Shown here one piece after another: positions 43,432 to 55,690 of a stretch of 64,000 nt of DNA. A program made the position numbers and the translations under genes. A model generated the notes under the pieces. The model saw only the letters and a list, made by a program, of their open reading frames with translations, did no database searches and had not been told where the DNA came from. Position 1 is the stretch's first letter, and each line of letters begins with the position of its first letter. Origin of the DNA: Bretschneidera sinensis (taxonomy: Eukaryota; Streptophyta; Magnoliopsida; Brassicales; Akaniaceae); NCBI GenBank assembly GCA_023935145.1, contig CM043702.1:75076820-75140819 (forward strand). The letters are read 5' to 3'.

Positions 43432-46246
43432 TATAGACACCTAATTTCGTTCCAAAATTTTTTAACGGACCGTGCATGGGTTCCTATGATGAATCTTTGA
43501 TCCTAGTGTGCTTGGTCTTGGTAAGTGAGACAGTATGAATTTAATTGGGGAGTAGGAGCAATTGCAAGACCATTTTCTTTAATCCATTTAATTCACTTTG
43601 GGTTTAAATCAATTGGACTTTATTTGATTCAACTAATCCGAGACCAAAGTCTTCATTTAAATTTTGATCCAATCCAAAACCCACTAATGCCCACTGATCT
43701 TTCCTAAGCCCAAACAATTATAGCCTAAATTTCAAACCCAAGAATATTTCTAATTTTTAATGGTGAACTTCTAATTTTACCCTCCACTTGGACTCCTTGA
43801 TTGGTTCACTTTTCTCAAAGGAAAAGTTACTTTTTTATAACAAAAAAGATGTCTCTCTCCTCTCCCTATGTGGCTGGTCATAATGAGAAATTTTTACTCT
43901 TTCTTTTTTGTTTTTGAACTCACATCTCCCTCCTAGATTCCCTCATCTTATTTTTTACCAAATGCTACCTTTTTTCCACACAAAATAAGACTTTTTTCAC
44001 CTAAAAAACAACAACAATGCACTTATAAAGTAGTTGATTTTTCTCCCTCTTTGGACAACCATGTGTACCAAAAAGAAGGAGTTTATATTCTTCTCCTTTT
44101 GCTTAGTTAATTGTAAATTACCTTATTAATCTTCCACCATTTCCTAAATGTTAAATAACACCGTTTTCTACCCAAAATATAACATTTTACATCCCAAAAA
44201 CAGCACATAAAAAACAATAGTTTTTTTTTAAATATGGAAATTTTTTCTCCTTTCTTTTGCTTTGCAATTGCACTATTTTTCCCAATTTATTATATATAAA
44301 AAACCAAATAAATTTGTCTCTTTTCCACCCCATCTGGTCATCCAAAGCAAGGAGATTTTCTCCTCATCTTTTTTTCTTTTGCTTTTGCTTTATTGAAAAC
44401 ACTCCAAAATGTCATTTCTTGTTCACCTTTTTGCAAACCTTCTTTTTCAGTTTTTTCACCTCCAAGAAACCCCTCCCTCTTCCCCATGTCCAACCACCTA
44501 AAAGTTTTTTCCCTCTCACTTTTCGCTTAGTTTACTACACCTCACTTCTCTAGCCCCACCTTTACACCCCAAAAGTGAAACACCTTTTTCATCTCAAAAG
44601 TTGAAACTACTTTTCCCCTTCCCTATATGACCAGCCATGCACCTTATTTTCACCCATTATTTTTATTTTTTTAATCTCTTGGCTAGCCCTTACTCCTCCT
44701 ATAAATTCCCCCCTTTGCTAACACAAAGAAACCAACATAACACTAAGGCAAAGTAATGCAAAAAAGAGAGAAAAAAATGAAAGTTTAGAGAGAAAGAAAG
44801 AAGTGAGAAAAGAGATAAAAAGAGAGAAGAGTAGGAAGATCAAAGAGATGAATATAACAAAAGAGAAGAGAGTTTTCAAGAAAGGGAGGAAAGAGGAAAT
44901 AGTGAAACACAAAAGAAGAACTAATTAGAGTTCTTCATCATTTTCGACCACCTTTTGTTTTTTGGTCTTCTAATCTTCATTGGAATCATTCTTCCAACTT
45001 CACTTAGTCCACAAGAGCACAAGGATCTCCGAGGATAATCCCCACATATGAAAATTTTCCTTAGTCAAAGAAGGTTGGTTAAGCTTATACTTTTTTCAAA
45101 ATAAATTGTTAGCATGATTCATGTGTTTAAACCACCTTGAAAATAGACTAGATTAATTTGGCTCACTTTATAAGTTTCATCTCAAGATACTTACTAGTTT
45201 CTTAGCATTTTATTTTTCACTAGTTATATATCTTTCTTTAGTTAGCCACTAGTCATAATGTAGTCTCCCCATTAAATGCAATGTTAAATTAATTGTAGCT
45301 TTAAAGTTTTTCCTTTAGTTTAGTTACTTAAGATTTTTTATGTTCTCTAAGTTAGATGTTTTATTTTAAGTTGTCATTAATTACATGTGAACTTTAATTC
45401 TTTAAGAAGAATTTTGGGCTCCTTTGGTCCTTGTTAATCCCTTATGGCCCATTAAAAATGTTACTAGTTACTAGTTATTTTGAATCTCATCTTTAAGGTA
45501 GTTTAGTTTAAATCTATTTAGCTTAATTTATATTTTTTTAACTCATCCAGTTTAAAGTATCTTAGTTTAATTCATTCAATTTAGTATTCAAGTTTAATTC
45601 ATCTAGTTTAACTTACATAATTAATCCACCTAGTTTAAACGCACACACTTTAATTTACTTCTCATCAATACTTTGCAAGTAGTTTTAATATTTTTTTTTC
45701 TTCATAGTCAAAGAAATTTATTTCCTTTATATACTTAATTTTACCGCGTTACTTTAAAGTTAATATTTGGTGTTGCTTTGTTTGAATAAAAATTTCTTTA
45801 TTAGTAGTGTATGATAATAATACCTGAATTAAAATTTCAATTAAGTCCCTTGAAGCATAAAGGCCAAGACTTCAGTCTAGGTAAATGAGGGAGCTTTAAA
45901 TCATCATTCTTTTGCACCCAAATCTCCCAAGCTTTTAGAATTTCTCGCGAAGATCAATGAAAAGGGATTTGACCCTCTTCAAGGTCAAATGGCGTCTCCT
46001 TACCCGTTATCCTTACTTTGTGTTTGGATGACAAACGACTCTTGTCTAATACATTAAAAACACACCCATCATGGGAGCCTCCTTACTACTTATAAAGGGT
46101 TTGTATTAGACTTGGTAGGTTTCACTCGTTTCCATATGCCTACTCATCGTAATCCGCACCCTCGCCATTTCCACCTTCTTTAAGGGGAGTGGCCTTGGGT
46201 AATGAGCCAGATGCATGGGCTCAAGTGGAAAAGAGCGGTACTTACA
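43432..46246 (+). repeat. 3' LTR of RLG_G (about 2.8 kb)
   Basis: It starts TATAGACACCTAATTTCG (TG mutated to TA) and ends GGTACTTACA before the copia sequence resumes. It holds a TATA-like CTATAAATTCCCCCC near 44700. Much of it is C/T-rich and then A/G-rich, so short frames in both strands are not credible genes. Confidence 0.7.
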
Positions 46247-46597
46247 AAATGTGTTTTCAAAATATTCCAATTTAATGTGACAACACCAGTGCTATCGACT
46301 TGACAAAAAGCTCAATTCAGCATTCTAGAACCAAACATATTGAGATAAAACAACACTTTATAAGAGATCATGCTCAAAAGGGTGATATTAGACTAGAATT
46401 CATTCATTCTAAAGATCAAATTGCTAATATTCTTACTAAACCCTTAAATAAAGATAAATTTTGCAAAATAAGACTGTTAATGGGTTTGACATACTATGAA
46501 TGTGTGTGTGCTTGATTGCATCTACATTAATTATGTGCATATTTGCCATTGAGTGAATGAATATTAACTCTTATTTAATATCTCTCACTCAAAATGG
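46247..46597 (+). pseudogene. copia RNase H end and 3' tail (RLC_1+)
   Basis: It resumes with the CDNTSA-type block and RTKHIEIKQHFIRDHAQKGD, then NILTKPL and a stop at 46513-46515. It lines up with 85-320 of the minus copy. The tail to ACTCAAAATGG at 46597 corresponds to the first 84 bases of the window in reverse. Sequence then switches abruptly to the middle of an RLG_B LTR. Confidence 0.85.
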
Positions 46598-47897
46598 CTC
46601 CCTAGGTTTGTTGCCTTATTCCAATCTCAATTCAGTTGTTTTTATCTCAATTGCAAGTTTCACATCCCAAACAAGCAATCGACAAATATTCAATCAAAGC
46701 ACATATATAAACCCTAATGCAATTATTATGAAATACTCTTTACTTTCAAGCACACATGATCTAACTTATATATTATCAAGAAACGACAATATACCATAAT
46801 GACAATACTACAGTAATGGAAAAATCTAGAAGAGAGATCTACCGGACTCAATCACACATCAACAATATCACATAAGAAGAGCATGACTAGACTTATATGG
46901 GGGAGAAAGAAGCAATCACCGGATTAAGGGGAAATCTTCTAATTAGATTAAAAAGTAAATCATAACAACGTTTAATGAAAATAAATCCATACTACAACTG
47001 AATCAAGAAAATAAAATAAGAACAACTACACCTAGGGATTCACCCCTTTGCCTTGCTTGGAGGTTAGCTGGCCATGGAGCTCATGCTTCCTTGAGTTGCC
47101 TCCGGCCTCTCAATGATCTCCCCCTTGGTAGCAAAGCTTCGGAGATTCCTCAGCTTGCCCTCCAAAAGTTCTTTGGATTCCTCCTAAAGACCCTCTGGAT
47201 TGCCCCGAAAGGCCCTCTGGATCTGATCCCAGTTCATCCCAAAAGATGAAGTGAAGTGGGATTTTTATAGGGGAATTCCCGGAGTGCAATGTGTTTCCAT
47301 TCCGATGTGGGATACTACCAGTGTGCGCTCGATTGCAGCATGGTGCAATCGAGCACACTATTGTGCGCTGCAAGGTATTTCTGACCGATGTGGGATGTCG
47401 CAAGTGCGCACTTGTGATCGATCGCAGACCTGGTACGCTCGAGCGCACTAGGCATCTTCCAGCTTGACCTTCGTCTACTAAAACTTCCATAACTTTCTCT
47501 AGAAAAATTATTTTTTTGAGCCATAAAATTCTCCAGAAAATAGACTTTCGGATCTTTCTAAGTATATATGGCTCATCTCCTGGTTCTTTGTGCATCAATA
47601 CAGTTTTAATTTACAAAAATGATTAATCTGTACGGGAAATTCTGGCAATTTAGTGAAACTCCTTTCCAAGTGCTTGTGAACCTTCACTTCGGTGTTCATC
47701 GAGTCATTGTGCTAAAAATAATGATAGCTTTTCCATCTCTTTTGAACTTAAAGTACTTGAAAATGCATTGAAATAGATCAATGATCCAAGAATGACACTT
47801 TAGAGTTGTTAAGGTATAAAAGTGCAATTCAAACCTAGATCAACCTCAAAATGCTAACAGTTAAGTACTGTTAAGGTGCATTTTATGACTCTCATCA
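46598..47897 (-). repeat. 3' LTR of RLG_B-, truncated (1300 bp)
   Basis: It begins at CTCCCTAGGTTTGTTGCC, equivalent to 51687 in the right LTR, so the outermost 208 bp are missing. It ends with ATGACTCTCATCA at 47897 next to the purine tract (minus strand GTTGGGGGTTG). TATA box on the minus strand at 47262-47270 (CTATAAAAA). Confidence 0.88.
47320..47450. promoter_or_regulatory. GCGCTCGATTGCA-type motif cluster in RLG_B- U3
   Basis: TCGA-centred palindrome-like motifs lie at 47330.5, 47350.5, 47419.5 and 47440.5, with AAGTGCGCACTT at about 47407.5. The neighbouring LTR at 52365-52480 has the same set. The cluster starts about 55 bp upstream of the TATA box on the minus strand. The motif resembles that of RLG_A, not the AGCACCG motif of RLG_B+. 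Confidence 0.7.
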
Positions 47898-49565
47898 CAA
47901 CCCCCAACTAGCTTATTGCTAGTCCCTAGTAATTCAAGCGAAAATAAGAAATGAATTCTATGGTAGGACTCAAAACAAGGTAAAGCAATGCTAGGGTTAA
48001 ATAAGGAGCAATTCACATTTTTTGTTTCAGAAATTGCACACAATACGCAGCACATAGAATCATTAAATATCACTTAAATCCAAAAGTAATCCAAGCATCA
48101 ATCTTAAAATCGTTATTGACTCTTATCATCCATCTTACCACAATCCATTAATCCGAACACCCGGATGACTTTATGTATAACATTCATGAATACAAGTCTT
48201 GGCCTTTAAGAACATAATAAATTGCGTGACATCAATCACAAAAACAAGCTCCATAGGCTCACTTTTCAAATCACTCTCCACTATTATGGAAAAATCACAC
48301 TACATTGGATCAATAGGTCTTTAATAAGCTTGTAACATTAGGCTAAGGTAAAGGTTAAGAAAGAACAGGAAGGATTCACAAGTAAAAGAACTCAATCTCT
48401 TAGTTTTAAACACAACCACTTTAAGCACTTGATAACCTTGCTTCAACACCCAACTCTTTCAACCATTTTTTTTATAAGAGCATATCTCTCAATAAGTCAC
48501 CATTTTTCTTTTCTTTTCTTCTTTCTTTGCCATAATTCACTTCTCTTTTTCTTTTCTTTTATATTTTGGCATAAGACTATTCACCTTCTTTTTCATTTTT
48601 TTTCTTTTCTTTTCTTTTCCACAACCCCCAACTTATCTCCTTTAATGTACTTAGGTTGTGGTAGTGATATATATATATATATTTTTTTTCCATATTTCCA
48701 TCCTTACTCATTTTAAGTGCTTCTCAAGAAATGTGTATAACTAAGTTCTTTTAAAAGAATGGGTAGGATAAAATATTTTTAGGCTAATGAAGGTGAGTGA
48801 ATGGGCTATTGAAAGAAACAAGGCTCAAATTCTTTTTCAAGAAAAAGCTCAAATAGGTGACTAGCGATAAATATAGCAATGGTAGGTTTGAAAGGCTTAA
48901 ACGGTTCAAAAATGGCCTATATCATGTCCTAAGTAATGTGCATTCTAGGAATTCGCCTCAATTGATTATCAAATAAGTTATAGAGCTTGTCGATACCGCA
49001 AAAGTATTCACAAAGTAATCACACATAAAACGTCTCTAAATGTTTTAGACTAATTATACAATCTTACCGCAAACTAGAGTCTAAAACCAAATGAAGATTG
49101 ATACTTAAATTATTTTCAAACTGAAGCAAGATTTAATTTCTTCTAAATGCTATATGCTATCTCAATTAAGCTCATATCATTGACATGTGAATAAACTCTA
49201 AGGCTAACACCAAACATGCTAAAAACAAACAAAAAGGGAAAATGACACCAAGCAGTTCAATGGTATGCAATAAGAAATGTGTCTCCTCCACCCCCAACTT
49301 AAGATAAACATTGTCCTCAATGTAAAAGCAAAAATTAAGGAAACTCCCTTTTTAACCAAAGGTGCATGGAGCTGAAAATTGTGCATAACCAATTGAACTG
49401 ATGCGCATGTTTGTCCCTGAAAAAGAAATACAAAAGTAAAACTGGAAAACAACAAAATAATAATAATAAAAAAGAAAAAGAAATATGAAAAATAGTAAAA
49501 ATAAAAGGATATGTTGTGGGTTGCCTCCCATGAGCGCTAAGTTTTATGTCTTCAGCCAGACGCTC
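47898..49565 (-). other. 3' untranslated region of RLG_B-
   Basis: Homologous to 26468-28110 in reverse. It includes terminal and internal purine tracts and, near 49522-49565, the post-Gag block (plus strand TTGCCTCCCATGAGCGCTAA..TTATGTCTTC). Only low-complexity frames occur. Confidence 0.75.
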
Positions 49566-51254
49566 TTATTCCTTCCTAGAAAAACATAGGTTGAATGCAC
49601 CAGCCACTGCTTCACTGCCAAATTCAGTGCTTGTATGCTTTGGAGAGGCCTCAAGGATGTCATCAGTAACATCCGCAAATTCTGACTTGATATATGCTCT
49701 TGTGAGGCCATGGGTGAGGGTGGACTCCAATGGATTAAGGTACTGGACCTTTTCCATGAATGAGTCAATCATGTATGCTTGGTGGCTTTCATCCACATCC
49801 TCTGATTTTTTCGTTGTTGGGATGTGTAATAACTTACCATTTAGTGTCTCAATGGCATTCACCTCCTTTAAATTAGTTTGAGCCAAGTGTTCATTATGGG
49901 GTGTGGAATGAACTTGGGAAGGGAGCTTACCTCGCTCATTCATTCTCAAGGAGCTCATTAATCTGGACACTTGGCTCTTTAAATCCTTATGTTCTTCAAT
50001 AACCTGCGTAATCAAAGATTCAATTATTTGATTAATCTTACCTTGCGCCTCAATAAAACCATGCAAAGTTTCTTCTAAAGGACTCCTAGAAGGTGCATGT
50101 ACATGATATGGTGTAGGGTATGATCCAGGGGGTTGTGCAAGCTGCTGGTTTTCAGACTTTCAGCTGAAATTGGGGTGATTGCGCCACTCCGAATTATAGG
50201 TATCAGAGAAGGGTGACATAGTCTTCTTGTACATACCTAAGGCATTACATTGTTCCTCATACATCCCTCTCATCTCTGTAAATGTGGGACACTCTTTGGC
50301 GAGATGATCTACCCCGCCACACACAAAACACAATCTAAAAGACCTTGCCTGATTAGCTACGTGTGTGGGCTGTAAGCTCTTAGTTTTTAACACATCTAGT
50401 TCCCTAGTGAGCATCTTAACTTTAGCTTTTAGGTTGTCCTCTTCCCTAAGCTGGTAAATTCCACCACCACTTGGGTTTCCTACAGGTCGTGACCTATTTG
50501 TGATTTCAGTAGCATTAGGTCCAGTCCAAGTGTGAGCTTTTTCCATAAGTTCATTAAGGTACTTTATGGCCTCATCAGGATCTTTTCGTAAAAATTCACC
50601 ATTGCACATTATCTCTACAAATTGGCGCTCTCTATATGTAAGTCCCTCATAAAAATAGCTCACTAAATGCCAATTCTCATACCCATGGTGAGGGCACATA
50701 CTCAATAACTCCTTAAATCTCTCCCAAGACTGATATAAAGTCTCACTGTCCTTTTGTGCAAAGGTGGAGATTTGCATTTTTAAAGCATTGGTCTTATGTT
50801 GGGGAAAATATTTATTAAAGAAGACCCAAGTCATCTCAGTCCATGACCCAATTGATCGCAGTGTTAGTGAGTATAGCCAACTCTTAGCTCTATCCTTCAA
50901 AGAGAAAGGAAAGAACTTAAGTCTCACAATGTCATCAGTTTCATTTTGACTATGAAAAGTCGCAACTACTTCCTCAAACTCTCTAATGTGCATATATGGG
51001 TTTTCATTTTCCAAGCCATGAAATGTAGGGAGTAGCTGTATCATCCCTATTTTAAAATCTAGTTGTCAAGTATTGGCTAGAAACATGATGCATGATGGTG
51101 TGGCTATGCGTGTAGGGTGGAGGTAATCCTGAAGGGTCCTAGTGGGTTGATCTCCGTGTTCACTCATTTCTTCAGGACTAGATGGATTATCAAATAAAGG
51201 ATTTAAAAAGTTTGATTCTGACCCTAGCACAGGCCTACAAACAAATCTACCCAA
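49566..51254 (-). pseudogene. Gag of RLG_B- with two in-frame stops
   Basis: One frame of 563 codons has a stop at 51063-51065 and a TGA at 50157-50159, where the plus copy has Arg and Trp. Both stops differ in position from those of RLG_B+. The Gag core (FHGLENENPYMHIREFEEVV, FFPFSLKDRAKSWLYSL) and an intact zinc knuckle (CFVCGGVDHLAKEC) are present. The C-terminal tail (NPLESTLTHGLTRAYIKSE..DVTDDILEAS) matches the plus copy. Comparing the two copies shows the ancestral product was a single Gag of about 565-570 residues. Confidence 0.9.
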
Positions 51255-51478
51255 AGTGTCTTCATATCAGAGCATGCAAGGTCACAAAATAATAAAAGTA
51301 CTATAAAAAGAAAGAATAAAATAAAATAAAATTAATGCAGCAAGCTAAATAGGGAACGAAGTTATCGCCTTTACAGCTGCTGAAAAGAAAAACTATTTGC
51401 ATTTCTTCTACCATCTTGTCAAAATTTGACAATCTTATTTGTATTTAAGTGTGTTTCCCTGGCAACGGCACCAAAATT
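51255..51478 (-). promoter_or_regulatory. leader and primer binding site of RLG_B-
   Basis: On the minus strand the LTR is followed by AATTTTGGTGCCGTTGCCAG, an Asp-tRNA-like site as in RLG_B+. AT-rich leader follows to the Gag start. Confidence 0.8.
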
Positions 51479-52912
51479 TGATTACGCCCAAAGTATAATA
51501 CGGTAGTTGTAGCACAGCTTTGGGGTGTCAATTCCACAAGGAAACAAGTTAATTACAAGAGAAGATGGAATCCTTAACACGAACGATAAAAGTTGAACGA
51601 GAGAATTTGAATAATAAAGTAAAGTGATATGAGAATTGTGTAATTGTAATGAAAACTATAATGGAAGCAACAAGGTTCCAGGAATCCTCCCTAGGTTTGT
51701 TGCCTTATTCCAATCTCAATTGCAAGTTTCACATGCCAAACAAGCAATCGACAAATATTCAATCAAAGAACATATATGAACCCTAATGCAATTGCTATGA
51801 AATACTCTTTACTTTCAAGCACACATGACCTAACTTATAGATTATCAAGAAACGAAAATATACCATAATGAAAATATTGCAGTAATGGACAAATCTAGAA
51901 GAGAGATCTACTGAACTCAATCACACCTCAACAATATCACATAAGAAGAGCATGACTAGACTTATATGGGGGAGAAAGATGCAATCACCAGATTAAGGGG
52001 AAATCTTCTAATTAGATAAAAAAGTAAATCATAACAATGTTTAATGAAAATAAATCCATACTACAACTAAATCAAGAAAAGAAAATAAGAACAACTACAC
52101 CTAGGGATTCACCTCTTTGCCTTGCTTGGAGGTTAGCTGGCCATGGAGCTCATGCTTCCTTGAGTTGCCTCCGACCTCTAAATGATCTCCCTCTTGGTAG
52201 AAAAGTTTCATAGATTCCTTAGCTTGCCCTCCAAAAGTTCTTCAGATTCCTCCTAAAGACCCTCTGGATCTGATCCTAGTTCATCCCAAAAGATGAAGTG
52301 AAGTGGGGTTTTTATAGGAGAATTCCCGGAGTACAATGTGTTTCCATTCCAATGTGGGAAACTACCCATGTGCACTCGATCGTAGCATGGTTCAATCGAG
52401 TGCACTATGGTGCGCTGCAAGGTATATTTGACCGATGTGGGATGTCGCGAGTGCGCACTTGCGATCGATCGCAGATGCTTGACCTTCGTCTACTAAAACT
52501 GCCATAACTTTCTCTAGAAAAATCATTTTTATGAGTTGTAAAATTCTCCAGAAAATAGACTTCCAGATCTTTCTAAGCATATGTGGTTCATCACTTGGTT
52601 CTTCTTTTATCAATACAGTTTTAATTTACAAAAATGATTGATCTGTACGGGAAATTCTGACAATTTAGTGAAACTCCTTTCCAAGTGCTTGTGAACCTTC
52701 ACTCCGGTGTTCATCAAGTCATTGTACTAAAAGCAATGATAGCTTTTCCATCTTTTTTGAACTTAAAATACTTAAAAATGCATCAAAATAGATCAATGAT
52801 CCAAGAATGACACTTTAGAGTTGTTAAGGTATAAAAGTACAATTCAAACCTAGATAAACCCTAAAATTCTAACAATTAAGTACTGTTAAGGTGCATTTTA
52901 TGACTCTCATCA
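51479..52912 (-). repeat. 5' LTR of RLG_B- (1434 bp)
   Basis: On the minus strand it starts TGATGAGAGTCATAAAATGC at 52912 and ends TTTGGGCGTAATCA at 51479. Compared with the left copy it lacks a stretch of about 20 bp between two ATCTCAATT repeats near 51715. Motif cluster at 52365-52480, TATA box near 52309-52317. Confidence 0.9.
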
Positions 52913-53195
52913 AGATTTAGACAAAATCAATATATGTAAGCCACGTACATGTCCACATCCTCAGACTAATGAGAAAATAAAACAAAAATTTATTTGTAAA
53001 TATTCATGTATTTTACGTTGTATATAATGTTTAAGTCAAGATCAGAATGATGTATCTCCCCTGTTGAGGGTTAAGGATTGAAGTAAAAATTTCTGTTAGT
53101 ATTATTTTTTATTATTGCGGATATGTGTCATGCTTGGATTTTTAAAATGTGATGAAGTTGTCTCCGGGGTGGTCAACCCGAGATGGGTCGTTACA
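52913..53195 (+). repeat. 3' end of a plus-strand RLG_E-type LTR
   Basis: It ends GTCAACCCGAGATGGGTCGTTACA at 53195, the reverse of the left edges of 6620 and 15021. It also contains the GTAAGCCACGTACATGTCC block seen in reverse near 6865-6890. The upstream part of this LTR is missing, because RLG_B- abuts it at 52912. Confidence 0.8.
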
Positions 53196-53800
53196 CATGG
53201 TCATGATCTTCGACCATAGCATAGGTTTTGTAAAACAAGAACTAAATTAGTTTTGAGCTAATATTATGTGACTAAAAGGGTTCCTTTGTAAAGCAAAGCT
53301 TGCATGTCATGATCTTCAACAATAACATGGTTGTAGTAAAACAAGGACCTAAATAGCCACTAGTTACTACAAAACCAAAAATGCACCTTTGTAAAACAAG
53401 CTTGCATGGTCATGGTTTTCAACCATAATATGGCCTTGGTAAAAACAAGGACCTAAATGGTTACAAATCATTTAGAAGCTATTGTTGTAACTCGAGCCAC
53501 AATTGTAACTAGTATAATAACAAGTTCCATGCCAAATGGAGATCATTACAAGGCTAGCCTAGTTAGCTCAAACAACAAAGCTCCCTAAGTTATTATATGG
53601 GCCTTGAATCAACAGTTATCTCTTCGAAAACATTCCAAGAGCCTACATCAATAAGAGGCATGCTAAATGAAATTAAAAACTAAACATAAAGCTACTGCTG
53701 TAACATGTGCCACAATTGTAACTAGTACAACAACAAGCTCAAAGCTAGATAACGATCGTTACAAGGCCAGTCTAGCTACCCCAAGCAACAGATCCAAGGA
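53196..53800. repeat. diverged direct repeats of about 100 bp
   Basis: Three units at 53196-53480 share CATGGTCATGATCTTCAACCATA followed by AAAACAAGGACCTAAAT. Then a block with CCACAATTGTAACTAGTA and TTACAAGGCTAGCCTAG at about 53490-53590 recurs at about 53700-53800. No coding. Confidence 0.7.
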
Positions 53801-54231
53801 GCCGAGAAAAGAGCTATAATGTCCAATAAAGGGTAAAAAGGTCTAATCTCAAACACACCCCACTCTCTAAAGCTCTTATTATACTATTATGCATACACAT
53901 CATGCATCATGTGGATCATAAGCCACACTCGGGAGATCTCACATAAGGATTGTGGTTTGGTTGGCAAAAGAGAACATGATCAAAGCCTTATGGGAACCAA
54001 GTGAGCTCATGTTTGCTTAAGATGAACTTGAGAACTTATTGTAAGACTTTTTAGCCACTTGGAGCCCATATGGCTAGTTGGGGATTCATCATGCACACTA
54101 GGCACACACTGATTACCTTTCATTCTTACTATCTACCTGCACTAACAACAATAAATCTAAACTTATCTCCATTATTTAGCCACATGACCATTTATTTACA
54201 TAGGGACTAATACACATTCGTGATAGTAGTA
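53801..54231. other. unassigned sequence
   Basis: No gene, domain or clear repeat structure was recognised. Confidence 0.4.
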
Positions 54232-55690
54232 TGCCCTACAAGCTAATAGCATTTAATGTTATGGACATATTACTTGTAATTAATCTTATTCATTTATTGA
54301 CCATAAAATATTATTATTGGTATTTATCTTATTTATCATTATAAATCACTATATGTGCATTACATGATAAAGCTCATAGAATAAGAGTATTGGAAATAAG
54401 CATCATGATGAGATCATGCTAGTGAGATGTATTTTGTTAAGCTTTATTCTTAAATGTTCCTAATTATAGGATCACTAAGTAGGGAATTTATGAATCGGAT
54501 AGATTAGTACGTACTATGCTTCCTCAAAGAGTGGAGGGTGATTGATCTCACAGTCACTAGTGTATGAGACACTAAAATAAGTTATATATGTTCTTATTAG
54601 AAAATAGATACATTGAACTGACTCGACTAATAAATTTCTAATGAATATTTTACTGGCTTTCAATAGTAGTTCTTATGTTGCAGTTGTACAAGTAATCCTT
54701 GCACTTGAGGCACTATAGGTATCTTATGTATGGGTCATCATTCTTTGATGTTAGCTGAATGTGATTCTAATCATGGGTCACAAAATGGTAGTAATTGGGC
54801 ATGATCACTTATTCATAGAGGTATGTGAGTGCACAATAAAAGATCAATCACTCTTAGTAAAAGAGAGAGAATGTCCTATATGGTTTGATCAAGTTATAGC
54901 TTGGAAATTCTTTCGCCAAGATGGGGTGCAAATAAGAAAGGAGTTTTTAATTTCACCATTTAAGTTATGGACTTGAGATCTAGATATATATTATTAAATA
55001 ATTAAGGCTAGACAGTAAATACATGCCTTAGGTTTAATCAGAGACATTACATAATGAAATGATTGAATTGTACGATATCTGGCAATGGAAAGGTTCTCAT
55101 TAATTCATATTGTCTGGGTAGTCATGACATACTATTAACTATCAATCATGACTTGTAATTAATTCTTAATTAAATGAAAGAATTAGAATAAGTTTTAATT
55201 TAAATTAAAATTAAAAAGAGTTTTAATTAATTGGATGAGATCCAATTATTATGTAATTGTTATGACCTATTTCTAGCGCAATATTGAATCCAAGGAAAAA
55301 TAATGGGCTAAGAGAGAGATTTCTAAGAATTAATTAAAACAGGGGTTTAATTATAATTTTAGAGATCCTAATGTTCTTAGGAGTAAGAGCATTATATAAA
55401 GGTTCTATTTGATAGAAACCTTAACATAATATAACATAACACAATTTTTGTGGAGATTAAAAAAAGATTTTTGATATATATCTCTCTCTCTCACACAAAA
55501 GATTAAAAATCTAGAGCTAACACTCAATAGATAATTTGGCTAGCCCCTTTGTTCTTCTTTAAGTGGTGTTCGATATCCTAGAGAAGAAGATCATTATTCT
55601 TGATTGCTCGTGTAGACTCACTTAGAGACTGGACACTTGAACGACTCGTGAATCATTTTCAAAGAACAACAAGAATCTCCATCAAAGGTA
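54232..55690 (+). repeat. possible LTR or promoter-bearing repeat
   Basis: TGCCCTACAAGCTAATAGCA at 54232 looks like an LTR start. A TATA-like TATATAAAGG lies at 55393, followed by a TCTCTCTCACAC leader. A CA end near 55685 (CATCAAAGG) is possible. No partner copy or primer site is in the window, so this is tentative. The 71-residue frame at 54761 has no known features. Confidence 0.3.

Larger units (their letters stand above)
39680..46246 (+). mobile_element. RLG_G: LTR element with one long LTR and a vestigial 5' LTR
   Basis: The left end TGTAGACACCCAATTTCG (39680) and the second occurrence TATAGACACCTAATTTCG (43432) mark two LTR starts. The second directly follows a polypurine tract (AAAGGGGGGCAAAC). 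The insertion splits the copia RNase H precisely, which resumes at 46247. The left LTR keeps only about 55 bp, so most of it and the primer site are deleted. No pol frame was seen. Flanks GCACG and AAATG are not a convincing duplication. The lineage is uncertain, possibly Tat-like. Confidence 0.75.
37461..46597 (+). mobile_element. RLC_1+: internally deleted SIRE-like copia, split by RLG_G
   Basis: Same family as RLC_1-. It keeps most of its 5' LTR (37461-about 38280), which is fused to the integrase-RT linker; the rest of the LTR, gag, protease and integrase are absent. RT and RNase H follow to 39679, are interrupted by RLG_G, and resume at 46247. The 3' LTR is lost at a junction with RLG_B- at about 46597. 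Confidence 0.88.
46598..52912 (-). mobile_element. RLG_B-: second gag-only element, left end truncated
   Basis: The 5' LTR (51479-52912) and truncated 3' LTR (46598-47897) flank an internal region with an Asp-tRNA-like primer site, one Gag frame and a terminal purine tract. Same organisation as RLG_B+, so absence of pol is a family property rather than damage in one copy. The outer 208 bp of its 3' LTR is missing. Confidence 0.9.
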
